The notes under the pieces were generated by a model. The model was not told where the DNA came from. It worked only from the letters and a program-made list of their open reading frames with translations, and searched no databases. Made by a program: the position numbers and the translations under genes. A stretch of 64,000 bases of DNA from NCBI GenBank assembly GCA_022821145.1, contig JAJEEE010000053.1, positions 1 through 64,000 of the forward strand, read 5' to 3'. This DNA comes from Acidobacteriota bacterium. GTDB taxonomy: Bacteria > Acidobacteriota > Terriglobia > 20CM-2-55-15. How positions within the stretch are numbered: the stretch's first letter is position 1; every line of letters begins with the position of its first letter. Below are positions 33,014 to 43,319 of this stretch, one piece after another.

Positions 33014-35560
33014 ATGAGACACATGCGCGCTCGGGTCCTCGCGGTCCTGATGTTGTTCGCCGCCGCCGACTCGGCGGCCCAGATTCCCGAAGACCGAGGC
33101 ATATCCGGCTTGAAGCAGGCGCTGGACCGGCTGGACGTCGTCGGCAGCGTCCTCCACACCGGCGCGCACCCCGACGACGAGAACAGCTCGTTGCTGGCGT
33201 GGCTGTCGCGGGGGCGTGGCGTCCGAACGGCGTACCTGTCGGCCACCCGCGGCGAGGGCGGCCAGAACCTGATCGGCGGCGAGTTGTTCGAGGCGCTCGG
33301 CGTCATCCGGACCGAGGAGCTGCTCGCGGCCCGACGGTACGACCGCGGCCACCAGTTCTTCACGCCGAACTACGAGTTCGGCTATTCGAAGACCGCCGCC
33401 GAGACGCTCGAGAAGTGGGGGCGCGAGACGCTCATCGGCGATTTCGTCCGCGTGATCCGGCAGTTCCGCCCCGAGATCGTGATCTCGAGATTCTCCGGAA
33501 CGCCGTCCGACGGGCACGGACACCACCAGGCGGTGGGCATCGCCACGCTGGAATCGTTCCGGGCCGCCGCGGACACGGAACGCTTCCCGGAAATCGAGTT
33601 CGGACCCGCGTGGCAGGCGAAGAAGCTGTACATTTCGGCCGGCGGCCCCGGCGGACGGGGCGGCGCCGGGGCGGGGCTCACGATCAACGTTGGCGAGTAC
33701 GGGGCGGCGATCGGACGTTCCTACCACCAGATCGCCATGGAGGGCCGCAGCCTCCACCGGACACAGTCGATGGGCGCGGCCCGGGACGTCGGGCCGCGTA
33801 TGACCGGCTTGCGGCTCGTCGAATCGGTCGCGGCCGGCGGCGTCGAAGCCGACCTGTTCAGCGGCGCCACGGGGCGCCTCGTCGACCTGGCGGCGCTGGA
33901 ACCCGCGCTCGTGGCCGATCTGGAGGCGCTGCAGTCCATGATCGAAGACGTGCGCGTGAGCGCGCGCCTCGGCGATCCGTTCGCAATGGCGCCGGGTCTT
34001 CTTGACCTGCTGGAGCGTTTCGAGGCGATCCGCCAGCGGGCGTCGGACGATCATGTACGGTTTCTGCTGGACCTGAAGGCGCGGGACTTCCACGAGGCGG
34101 CGGAATTGGCCGCGGGACTGCGGGTGGAGGTCCGCGTCGACGACGATACGGCGGTTCCGGGCCAAGTGGTCGAAACGGTGGTCATCGTGACCAACGACGG
34201 CCCGCACGTGTTCGAGACGCTCGACGTCGAGGTCGACGCGCCGGCGGGATGGAGCGTGGACGTCGTCGGCGAGGCCGCCGCGCCGGCGCCCGGCGAGCGG
34301 TCCGAGCATGTCCTGCGCGTCCGCGTCGGCGATACCGCCGCCTACACTCAGCCATACTGGCTGCGAACCCCGCTCGAGGGGAACCGCTTCGCGTGGCCCG
34401 CGACCGCCGCGGCGCGGCCTTTCGAAGCCCCGCTGATCGAGACGCGCGTGTCCCTGGGCGGCCCGGACCGACCGGCGATCGAGATCCCGCGCCACGCGGA
34501 GTACCGTTACGTCGACGAGGTCCTGGGCGAGCGCCGCAGCCTGCTCAAGGTCGCCCCGCGGCTCTCCGTCGCCGTCGCCCCGGCCGTCGCCATCGTCCCG
34601 TTGGCGGGCGACGGGCGGAAGGAATTCACGGTCACCGTCCACAACGAGGATCCGGCGGGCGGTTCGGCGGAGATCGGCCTGGAAGTCCCGGAGGGTTGGA
34701 GCGTGTCGCCGACCTCCGGGACCGTGGAGTTCGCCGGCGCCGGAGAGACCGCCACCCTGCAGTTCGTCGTCGACGTGCCGGACCGGGCGGGCCGGTTCGA
34801 CATTCGGGCCCGCGCGGTCATGGACGGCGCGGAGTACCGGGAGGGCTACCGCGTCGTGGCGTATCCCCATATCGAAACACGGCACATCTACGCGGAAGCG
34901 GCATCGCGGGTCGAGGTATTCGATGTCGCGAGCCGCGTGGACAACATCGGATACGTCGACGGCGCCGGCGACGCCGTGGCCGACGCGCTCCGCCAACTCG
35001 GGATCCCCCTCACCCATCTGAACGAGGACGATCTGTCGCGCGGCGACTTGTCGGTCTACGACACGATCGTACTCGGCGTCCGGGCCTATGCCGTGCGCGA
35101 GGACCTCCGCGCGTACAATCGCCGGCTTCTCGACTATGTCGAGAACGGCGGCACGCTCGTCGTGCAGTACAACACGTACCCGATTCTGGATTCGCAGTTC
35201 GGTCCGTACCCGTTCACCATCAACCGCCCTCACGACCGGGTGACGGTCGAGGACGCCCCGGTCGTGCGTGTCGAGCCGGCCCATCCGGCCCTCACCACGC
35301 CGAACCGGATCGTCGATTCCGATTTCGACGGGTGGGTTCAGGAGCGCGGACTCTACTTCCTGGGCGACTGGGATCCGCGATACACGTCGTTGCTCGCGTC
35401 GAACGACCCCGGCGAGGACCCGAAGCTTGGCGGACTGGTCGTGGCCGACGTCGGCGCCGGTCGTTACGTCTACACGGGCTACGCGTTTTTCCGGCAGCTT
35501 CCGGCCGGCGTTCCGGGCGCGTACAGATTGTTCGCGAACCTGATCAGTCTTGGAAACTAG
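33014..35560 (+). CDS. Secreted PIG-L family deacetylase with NEW3-type domains and a ThuA-like C-terminus
   Basis: 848 aa from the ATG at 33014, seven bases after GGAG. A signal peptide (about 1-23, ending SAAQ) is followed by a PIG-L (LmbE-like) domain at about 38-230, with zinc motif AHPDDE (51-56) and the later GHGHHQA block (about 168-174). Two beta-sandwich stretches resemble NEW3 domains: about 370-450 (VVIVTNDGPHVFETLDVEV) and 525-605 (FTVTVHNEDPAGGSAEIGL). The last 200 residues (VLGVRAYAVREDLRAYNRRLLDYV) look like a ThuA/GATase1-like fold. PIG-L enzymes remove N-acetyl groups from sugars; an external glycan is the likely target. Confidence 0.85.
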   Translation: MRHMRARVLAVLMLFAAADSAAQIPEDRGISGLKQALDRLDVVGSVLHTGAHPDDENSSLLAWLSRGRGVRTAYLSATRGEGGQNLIGGELFEALGVIRTEELLAARRYDRGHQFFTPNYEFGYSKTAAETLEKWGRETLIGDFVRVIRQFRPEIVISRFSGTPSDGHGHHQAVGIATLESFRAAADTERFPEIEFGPAWQAKKLYISAGGPGGRGGAGAGLTINVGEYGAAIGRSYHQIAMEGRSLHRTQSMGAARDVGPRMTGLRLVESVAAGGVEADLFSGATGRLVDLAALEPALVADLEALQSMIEDVRVSARLGDPFAMAPGLLDLLERFEAIRQRASDDHVRFLLDLKARDFHEAAELAAGLRVEVRVDDDTAVPGQVVETVVIVTNDGPHVFETLDVEVDAPAGWSVDVVGEAAAPAPGERSEHVLRVRVGDTAAYTQPYWLRTPLEGNRFAWPATAAARPFEAPLIETRVSLGGPDRPAIEIPRHAEYRYVDEVLGERRSLLKVAPRLSVAVAPAVAIVPLAGDGRKEFTVTVHNEDPAGGSAEIGLEVPEGWSVSPTSGTVEFAGAGETATLQFVVDVPDRAGRFDIRARAVMDGAEYREGYRVVAYPHIETRHIYAEAASRVEVFDVASRVDNIGYVDGAGDAVADALRQLGIPLTHLNEDDLSRGDLSVYDTIVLGVRAYAVREDLRAYNRRLLDYVENGGTLVVQYNTYPILDSQFGPYPFTINRPHDRVTVEDAPVVRVEPAHPALTTPNRIVDSDFDGWVQERGLYFLGDWDPRYTSLLASNDPGEDPKLGGLVVADVGAGRYVYTGYAFFRQLPAGVPGAYRLFANLISLGN

Positions 35561-35640
35561 CGGCGTTTCGCACGAGTTCGTGCGCGTGATTCAGCGGATC
35601 TGTTTCTTGGACTGTCGCCTCGGCTACCGCCTCGTTGCCC

Positions 35641-35665
35641 ACCCGCGGCGAGGAACGCCGCGGGT
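35641..35665 (+). terminator. Strong hairpin after the PIG-L gene, no T-run
   Basis: ACCCGCGGCG (35641-35650), loop AGGAA, CGCCGCGGGT (35656-35665): a perfect 10-bp GC stem 80 bp after the PIG-L stop. No T tract follows, so it is a weak terminator candidate or a processing hairpin. The rest of the 286-bp gap (35561-35846) shows nothing else I can support. Confidence 0.4.
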
Positions 35666-35846
35666 CCAATGGGGCTTATGTGTCGTGGATTCCATGACTC
35701 ATGGGTCTGGGCGCCGCCGGTGATTGCCGAGTCATGTCCGACCCACCCGGTCGTGTCCGGGACCCGCATGCCGTCCTCGTCTCGTGTGGTGAACGTACGT
35801 GACACCAGACTGGCGTGGACGGGGACAGGCTGCTAGACTTCTTGCC

Positions 35847-36590
35847 ATGACCGTCGTCCGGACATTGGGACTCGCCGCAGTGATGGCGGGAGCCGCGTCC
35901 GCCTCGGCGCAGGTGTCGCAGGAAAACCGCTTCGAGATCCTGCGCACCATGATCGCCGACAGCGCCGCGGCGCGCACGGTCATGCCGCTCGGAACCCAGG
36001 GGGTCCAGCTTTCGGCCGACGGTGAGGTCGACGAGTCCAAGCTCCGGGAGGAGTTGCGGCTGGAGGGGCGCGCCATCGAGGTCGGCGACGTGGTGGCGAT
36101 CACCGGCATCGAGTTCGGGAACGACACGGTCGAGGTCGAGTTGAACGACGGCGGCACGGTTCGCCGCAGCATCCTGGACCGGATCACGTTCAGCGGCGGC
36201 ACCCAAGTCCGGCGCGTCCGGCCCGAGGACAACCGCCCCGCGACCGGTTCGAAGATCGTTCTGCGCTTCGACGGACGCGTGCCGGCCGGTCTCGACTCGG
36301 ATACGTTGAAGGTGTACCTTTCCCCCGTCCTCGACTTCAACAAGCAGAACTTCATGGACTCGGGCATCGAGTCCCTTCCCGACGCGTTCCAGGAAGCGGT
36401 TCGCGCGCAGGAAGTCATCATCGGCATGGACGCGTCCACGGTCCTCATGTCGAAGGGGCGGGCGCATCAGAGGAGCCGCGAAACCGTCGACGGCGTGTTC
36501 CGGGAGACCTGGATCTACCGGGAGAACGGCGTCGCGCGGCTTTTCGTCTGGTTCGAGGACGGCGTCGTCGTCAAGACCGCCCAGTACTGA
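35847..36590 (+). CDS. Hypothetical secreted protein
   Basis: 247 aa from the ATG at 35847. A signal peptide (about residues 1-22, ending ASASAQ) precedes a soluble protein with a LEGRAIEVGDVVAITGIEFGNDTVEVELN segment, beta-rich with a possible OB- or SH3-like strand pattern, and a C-terminal part of alternating strands. I do not recognise the family. It lies 30 bp before hemW on the same strand and may share its transcript. Confidence 0.6.
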   Translation: MTVVRTLGLAAVMAGAASASAQVSQENRFEILRTMIADSAAARTVMPLGTQGVQLSADGEVDESKLREELRLEGRAIEVGDVVAITGIEFGNDTVEVELNDGGTVRRSILDRITFSGGTQVRRVRPEDNRPATGSKIVLRFDGRVPAGLDSDTLKVYLSPVLDFNKQNFMDSGIESLPDAFQEAVRAQEVIIGMDASTVLMSKGRAHQRSRETVDGVFRETWIYRENGVARLFVWFEDGVVVKTAQY

Positions 36591-37711
36591 CGGTCCGCCC
36601 GCGCCGGATCGGCCGCCGGCATGCGCTTCGGTCTCTATCTTCACGTTCCGTTCTGCGAGCAGCACTGCCACTACTGCACGTTCCCGGTGGCGGTTCGACC
36701 CACCTCCGAGCACGCCGGCTACGTCCGCCGTTTGAAGACGGAGATGGCGCTGGCCGGCCTCCCGGCCCGTCCGCGAACCGTCTACCTCGGCGGCGGCACG
36801 CCCTCCCTGCTTCCGACGGAGTCCGTCGCGGACCTTCTCGACGGCCGGCTCGCCGATGACGTGGAAGTCTCCATCGAGGTCAATCCGGGAACGCTCACGG
36901 ACGGCGCCGCGCGCCGGTACCGCGCGGCCGGAATCAACCGGGTGAGCCTGGGCGCGCAGTCCTTCGACGCCGGCGAGCTCCGGATGGCGGGCCGGCTCCA
37001 CGCCCCGGACGACACCGTGCGCGATTTCCACGCGTTGCGCGACGCCGGTTTCGGCAACGTCAACCTGGATCTGATCGCCGGCCTGCCGAACCAGGACCGG
37101 GATGCGTGGGAGCGGAACCTGGACTGGATCGGCCGTCTCTCTCCGGACCACGTGTCGATCTATCTTCTGGAGCTGGAGGACAGCGCCGTCTGGGCGCGGC
37201 AGGGCTTCGGGCGGCGCGCCGACGGGGACCACGGCTGGTTCTACCGGCGCGCCATGGACCGGCTCGGCGACGCCGGCTACCTGCACTACGAGACCTCGAG
37301 CTGGGCGCGCCCCGGTCGGGAGTGCCGTCACAACGTCGGCTATTGGACGGGCGTCCCGTACCGGGGGCTCGGGTTGGGAGCACATTCGTTGATGGACGGC
37401 AAGCGGTTCTGGAACACCCGTTCGCTGACCGAGTACCAGGCGCGCATCGATTCCGGAGAGCTGCCCATCGCCGGCGCCGAGGACCGGACGCCGCGCGTGC
37501 GGATCGAGGAAGCGTTCCTGTTGGGACTCCGGCGCCGGGGCGGTTTCGACGCGGCCGATGTCGCCAGGGACTTGGGGATCGACTATCCTCGGGACTGGTT
37601 CGACCGCGTCGAGCGGTTGGCGGACGCGGGATTCGTCTCCTTCGACGGACGGATCCTGAAGCTGGCGCCGGCCGGACTGCTCGTGGTGGACAGCGTCGTC
37701 GAGGAACTTCT

Positions 37712-38757
<1,046 letters not shown>

Positions 38758-38761
<4 letters not shown>

Positions 38762-39846
38762 GGAAACTCCGCGTCGGCGTCCTGTTCGGGGGACGGTCCG
38801 GGGAGCACGAGGTGTCGCTGCGCTCGGCCGAGTACATCCTGCGGGCTCTGGACCGGGACAAGTACGACGTCCTGCCGATCGCCATCACGAAGGACGGGAA
38901 GTGGCTGGCCGCGCGCGAGCCGGCCCGTTCGCCGGACCCCGGCGGCGAGGTGCGGGAGGCGCTCGAGAGAGGATCCGCCCTGGATTGGGCCGCCGAGCCG
39001 TCGGACGATGCGCCCGTGGACGTGGTATTTCCGATCGTCCACGGCACGTTCGGCGAGGACGGAACCGTCCAGGGATTCCTGGAGCTGGCCGACGTGCCCT
39101 ACGTCGGCGCCGGCGTCCTGGGCTCCTCCGTGGCCATGGACAAGGACGTCACCAAGCGGTTGTTGCGCGACGCGGGCCTGCCCATCGTCGACTACTGGAG
39201 TGTCCCCGCCTTCGAGTCGGACCGATTCTTCGAAGCGTCCGCCGACACGCTGCCGTACCCGGTCTTCGTCAAGCCCGCCAACCTCGGATCGTCGGTCGGT
39301 GTTTCCAAGGTCGGATCCGCCGGCGAACTGCAGGCCGCCCTGGCGACGGCGTTGGAGTACGACCGCAAGGCCGTCGTCGAGCGCGGCGTCCAGGCTCGCG
39401 AAATCGAGTTGAGCGTGCTGGGCAACGACGAACCCGTCGTGTCCGTGCCCGGGGAGGTCCGGCCGGCGCGCGAGTTCTACGACTACGAGGCCAAGTACGT
39501 GACGGACGATTCGGAGCTGATCGTTCCGGCCGTGCTGGAGGACGCCCAGGTGCGGGAGGCGCAGGCGATGGCGTTGGCCGCCTTCAAGGCGCTGGAGTGC
39601 TCGGGCATGGCGCGCGTCGACCTGTTCCTGGAGAACGGCAGCGGGAAGTTCTACGTGAACGAGATCAACACGCTGCCGGGCTTCACATCGATCAGCCAGT
39701 ATCCCCGGCTCTGGGAAGCCTCGGGCATGAGCGGCGTCCAGCTCGTCGACCGCCTGATCGAGCTGGCCGTCGAGCGCCACGCGGACCGGTCCCGGCGGCG
39801 GACTTCGTACGCGCCGCCGACGGGCCGTTCTGCGCCTCCCAACTAG
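38758..39846 (+). CDS. ddl: D-alanine--D-alanine ligase
   Basis: 362 aa from a TTG at 38758 that overlaps the aldolase stop (TTGA); no ATG or GTG fits. The N-terminal [19 protein letters not shown] and [18 protein letters not shown] motifs and the ATP-grasp blocks [18 protein letters not shown] and [19 protein letters not shown] are canonical. It makes the D-Ala-D-Ala dipeptide for peptidoglycan. The short C-terminal extension after ELAVERH is basic and unlike the family. Accessory DNA begins a few bases downstream. Confidence 0.95.
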
Positions 39847-39913
39847 AACGCGGCGGCTCCGATGGAAGACCCCTAACAGCCCGTGGTGGAATCGCGGTTT
39901 TCTGCGACTTCAG

Positions 39914-40577
39914 TCAGCGTCGACACACGCCGGTGAATCGTCGACGGGACTCAGAGTATGGGACTGCGGATCGAACGCTCGCATCAGATAGCCGCACAGG
40001 AGCGCGATTCGGACCGCGAAGCCGGTGTCGGAGGGGCTCGCCCCCCCGCAGCGTCCCGTGACCGAACTTCAGGCGCAGAAGCAGCGCCAGGTTCAGAGCC
40101 GCGTAGTGAACGAGGAATCGCTTCAGAATGTTCTCCCGTCCCCGGAGAAAGACGCGCCGCATGCCGCCCGTTTCCAGACCATGAGCAAACGGACGTTCCA
40201 GCATCTCGCCGCGGCGGCGGAGCAGCGCCCAGCCGCCGTCGCCGCGAATGCGGCGGCGGTTCGCATAGACGGCGGCTTGTTCTTCGGGTTGGTTCGTCCA
40301 GCGTCGGGGCCCCCGGTCCGGTTCCGAGATGTAGGTCGGAATCCGCAGCTCACGCAGGTTCCGCAGACGTTCGTTGCTGTGATAGCCCTTGTCGGCCACC
40401 AGTTCGGAGAGGCAGTCCTCTGTCAACTCCCTCGTTTCCGCAAGCCGGTCCATGTTGTCGGCCGTCCGTGTCAACGTCGCCTTCATCGTCGTCGTGTCGC
40501 CGGTGGCCGCCCCCTGCGCGGTAACAGCCAATACGGCGCCCGTCTTCAGATCCACGGCATGTTCCAGGTCGTGGGCC
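39914..40577 (-). pseudogene. IS1182-like transposase, C-terminal part
   Basis: About 220 codons remain. EHAVDLKTGAVLAVTAQGA, LVADKGYHSNERL, RLRGDGG-like and FAHGLETGGMRRVFLRGRENILKRFL are typical of the DDE C-terminal half of IS1182/IS5-group transposases. The N-terminal half is missing: the frame is cut exactly at an IS66-type terminal repeat at 40578. The remnant shows that this intergenic site was hit by at least two different elements in succession. Confidence 0.8.
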
Positions 40578-40812
40578 GTAAGCGTCCTTACGGAACCGTG
40601 TTGACTGGTCGAACCAAGTAGTGTCCACAACCGGAAGTTGTGGACCCGATCGGTTGGGTCGGTCTCAGGCGGCGGGTCTGGAGCCGGCGCCCAGAGAATC
40701 GGCCAAGTTCCAGGGCAGGAGTTCGTCGACGCGGTGGACCGGGTGGTCGGCGATCCGGGTCAGGACGTGCGCCAGATACGCCTCCGGGTCGATGCCGTTT
40801 GCGTCCAGTTGA
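40578..40812 (-). pseudogene. IS66 remnant: terminal repeat plus last codons of tnpC
   Basis: It starts with the terminal repeat GTAAGCGTCCTTACGGAACC (40578 on), then the internal palindrome region (decayed), then the last ~48 codons of a tnpC (stop at 40665-40667). The translation [19 protein letters not shown]...WNLADSL matches the end of the intact tnpC at 43320 with few changes. It is inserted in the IS1182-like transposase. The rest of the element is gone. Confidence 0.85.
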
Positions 40813-41186
40813 ATTGGCCGCTCAGCGCGCGTGGAATCACTTTAGTTGACCCATCGGCTCGCCCGAATCGGCGCGGCGAAACTGGATGCGTCGACTTTGG
40901 CCTCTCTTCTTCACCAATGTGACCTCGTTCCCAGCCTGGCACCCTCGGGGCGGGATACCGCATTTGCTTCAACCACCGGACACCAGGGCTGCTGCCGACA
41001 CACGCGCCAACAAAGATCTTGACAACGCTTCGGAACGCCGCGCAGACACTAGGCAAATGTGATCATGATTGACGATGGGGTCATCGTTCGGATAAGAGTG
41101 CAAACGATGTCTCCGGTGGGTGGAGTGAGTTGGTGCATCCTTTGGTCGTTAGCGTCTCAATGAAACTGGAACGGGGAAGCTGCACG
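40813..41186. other. Intergenic stretch, no supported gene
   Basis: About 370 bp between the IS66 remnant and the next gene. Only short frames are present. The missing N-terminal half of the IS1182-like transposase is not found here. GGGGAAG at 41174-41180 is the likely ribosome site of the next gene. Confidence 0.4.
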
Positions 41187-42905
41187 GTGACAAGTCGGCA
41201 GTTGAAACGGATTTCGTCACTTCTTCTGTTTCTGATTTCGACCGCATGGGTTGGCAACACACTCGCGACTCAGACGCCGGTAGTCGTCTCTGGAACGGTC
41301 CTCGATGCCGTGACGGGCTTGCCCGTTCCCGGCGCCGAGGTCGTGTTCTACGAGAATCGCCCGCCGTTCTCGGAGGAACGCGCCCCCGAGCCGTTCCGGC
41401 CCTTCATGCGAGGCGCAGACGTCTCTGCAACCACCGATGCGGCGGGCCGGTTCGCCATCAACGCATCCGAGGGCACTTACGGAGTCGGCGTGGCGGCGGA
41501 CGGCTATGTCCGGCATGAAGTGGGGGCGCCCGCGTTCGGACTTCCCGGGGTCCGTGTGAACGTCGGTATCGGGACCCATGAACCGCTTGAGATACGACTG
41601 ACCCCACATGGTCAGGTTGCCGGCAGCGTGTACGACGGCGATGCGCGACCAGTGGCGGCCATCGACGTCTACCTCTTGAGGCCGATGTACCTCGTGGACG
41701 GAACGCGCCGGCTCGTCGTCGAGGCGGAGGAGCGAACCGACGACGCCGGGCGGTATCGAATAACCGGTATCGTTCCGGGGCGGTATCTTGCGCTGACAGG
41801 CGGAGTCACCGGCGATTCCGTCCGTGTTCTAGGTCGACGACGAAGTCCCGAAGAGATGGAGTATGGCTGGTCCTTCTATCCAGGCGTCGAGGAGCCGGAA
41901 CTGGCGGGAACCATCGATGTGGCGCCCGGATCCACCCGAGACCTGATCGATCTGTTCGTCGCACCGTTGCGATTGCATCGAATCAGCGGCCGGATCGTGG
42001 ACACGACCACCAACGAGCCGCCGCGCAACGTCGAGGTGACGGTTCATGGGACGGCGCCCTTCGAGTCGTTGTCCACGCAGTACGCCCCCGCCGAATACGA
42101 CGACGATAGCGGGGCCTTTGAAGTGTTTCTTCCCGACGGCGCGTATCGGATCGGCGTCAGCTTGGAAGAGTCCGCCGTTGGACAGGATGATGTCGAACGG
42201 CGAATCGAGCCTCGCGATGCCTGGATTCCGCTGGAGGTCGACAGGCAGGACATTGTCGATTTGTTGATATCGGTGCCGGCCCGCGGCTCGCTCCGCGGAC
42301 GTTTCGACCTGCCAGACGGCGACTCCTTCAGCATCGGCCAAGTCCCCGGCAGACTCGAATCGGATCCCGGCATCATCCTTGACCCTTTGGATCCACTTCA
42401 ACTGGAGGCCGTGATACGACCGACCGCAGCCGACGGTTCGTTCGATGTCATGGAACTGGTTTCCGGCAGCTATCGCATCCGGCCAAGCGCCCTGCCGGAC
42501 GACTATTTCATCGGCTCGGTCACGCTCAACGGGACCACGAGGGATTCCATGCTGCTGGATATCCCACCGGATACGCACAACACTCTCGAAATTCATGTGC
42601 GGCCGAACGGTGGCAGAATCGATCTGACCGTCGTCGACTCGGAAGGACGTCCCGTCCCCGGCGCCGTGATCCTGCTCGTTCCCGACCCCGTTCCCGAGCG
42701 GATCGGCCACTACCAGTTTTCTTTCAGTGATGGCTCGGGGCGTTCGGTTCTTCGCCAGATCCCACCGGGAGACTACAGGGTCATGGCGTGGCTGGACCTT
42801 GCCCGCACCGGATTTCCAAGCACGGACCTGCAAAGAACCTCAGGCGTGACGGTTCGCGTTCTGGAAGGTGCTACTATCACTTTACAGCTCAAGACCGGCA
42901 ATTGA
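41187..42905 (+). CDS. Secreted multi-domain protein with carboxypeptidase-regulatory-like repeats
   Basis: 572 aa from a GTG at 41187, chosen because GGGGAAG lies about 7 bp upstream and the protein then begins with an ideal signal peptide (TSRQLKRISSLLLFLISTAW, cleavage near LATQ). Starts at 41130 or 41160 are possible but leave a long hydrophilic leader. At least four beta-sandwich modules of the CarboxypepD_reg type follow, e.g. VSGTVLDAVTGLPVPGAEVVFY and ISGRIVDTTTNEPPRNVEVTV, with the usual AGRF, AGRYRITGIVPGRY turns. No catalytic domain is seen. It lies in the island between IS remnants; lower-GC flanks suggest acquired DNA. Confidence 0.75.
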   Translation: MTSRQLKRISSLLLFLISTAWVGNTLATQTPVVVSGTVLDAVTGLPVPGAEVVFYENRPPFSEERAPEPFRPFMRGADVSATTDAAGRFAINASEGTYGVGVAADGYVRHEVGAPAFGLPGVRVNVGIGTHEPLEIRLTPHGQVAGSVYDGDARPVAAIDVYLLRPMYLVDGTRRLVVEAEERTDDAGRYRITGIVPGRYLALTGGVTGDSVRVLGRRRSPEEMEYGWSFYPGVEEPELAGTIDVAPGSTRDLIDLFVAPLRLHRISGRIVDTTTNEPPRNVEVTVHGTAPFESLSTQYAPAEYDDDSGAFEVFLPDGAYRIGVSLEESAVGQDDVERRIEPRDAWIPLEVDRQDIVDLLISVPARGSLRGRFDLPDGDSFSIGQVPGRLESDPGIILDPLDPLQLEAVIRPTAADGSFDVMELVSGSYRIRPSALPDDYFIGSVTLNGTTRDSMLLDIPPDTHNTLEIHVRPNGGRIDLTVVDSEGRPVPGAVILLVPDPVPERIGHYQFSFSDGSGRSVLRQIPPGDYRVMAWLDLARTGFPSTDLQRTSGVTVRVLEGATITLQLKTGN

Positions 42906-42929
42906 ACCAGACTGAGGTGCTCGCGAGCG

Positions 42930-43235
42930 ATGAGTAATGAAACCATCGTAACCGCGTGCCGCTTTGTGCTTGGCGGCGTGTTCCTGCTCGCCGGTATTCA
43001 GAAAGTCATTCGGCCAACGGAATTGCCGTTTCGCCTTCTGACATTTGTGCTTCCGACGAATCACAGGAAGTTTCTTCGAAGTGTTGTCGATCGTCATCGA
43101 TTCGTCGAGATCGCCTTGGGGATTTGGTTGTGAAGTGGGTGGACATCGAATTCGGCATCTCTTGTAGCATTAAGTGTCCTCGTCGTGTTCACCACCGTTG
43201 CCGCAAATCAGATTCGGTATTCGGATCAGGTGTAA
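42930..43235 (+). pseudogene. MauE/DoxX-like membrane protein, interrupted by a TGA and cut by IS66
   Basis: ATG at 42930, then RFVLGGVFLLAGIQKVIRP and a first loop typical of MauE/DoxX proteins. At 43131-43133 an in-frame TGA follows EIALGIWL. The same frame then continues SGWTSNSASLVALSVLVVF, a further hydrophobic segment of the expected kind, until the IS66 terminal repeat at 43232 supplies the stop. So the gene carries a nonsense codon and is also truncated by the insertion. The role of the intact parent was probably quinone- or thiol-linked redox. Confidence 0.65.
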
Positions 43236-43265
43236 GCGTCCATACAGGACCGTATTGACTGGTCG

Positions 43266-43310
43266 AACCGAATCGTGTCCACAACTCCCGATTGTGGACA
43301 CGATTCGGTT
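43266..43310. repeat. Long palindrome inside the IS66 left end
   Basis: A 19-bp arm AACCGAATCGTGTCCACAA (43266-43284), 7-nt loop, and its exact complement (43292-43310). It lies between the terminal repeat and the tnpC stop. Decayed versions of the same palindrome are at about 40614-40660 and 48820-48870, so it belongs to the element. It may block read-through from neighbouring genes. Confidence 0.85.
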
Positions 43311-43319
43311 GAGTCGGGT

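Noticed and set aside
40760-41056. Minus-strand 98-codon frame beside the IS66 remnant
   Set aside because: Runs partly through IS66 sequence in the wrong frame and has no motif or ribosome site.
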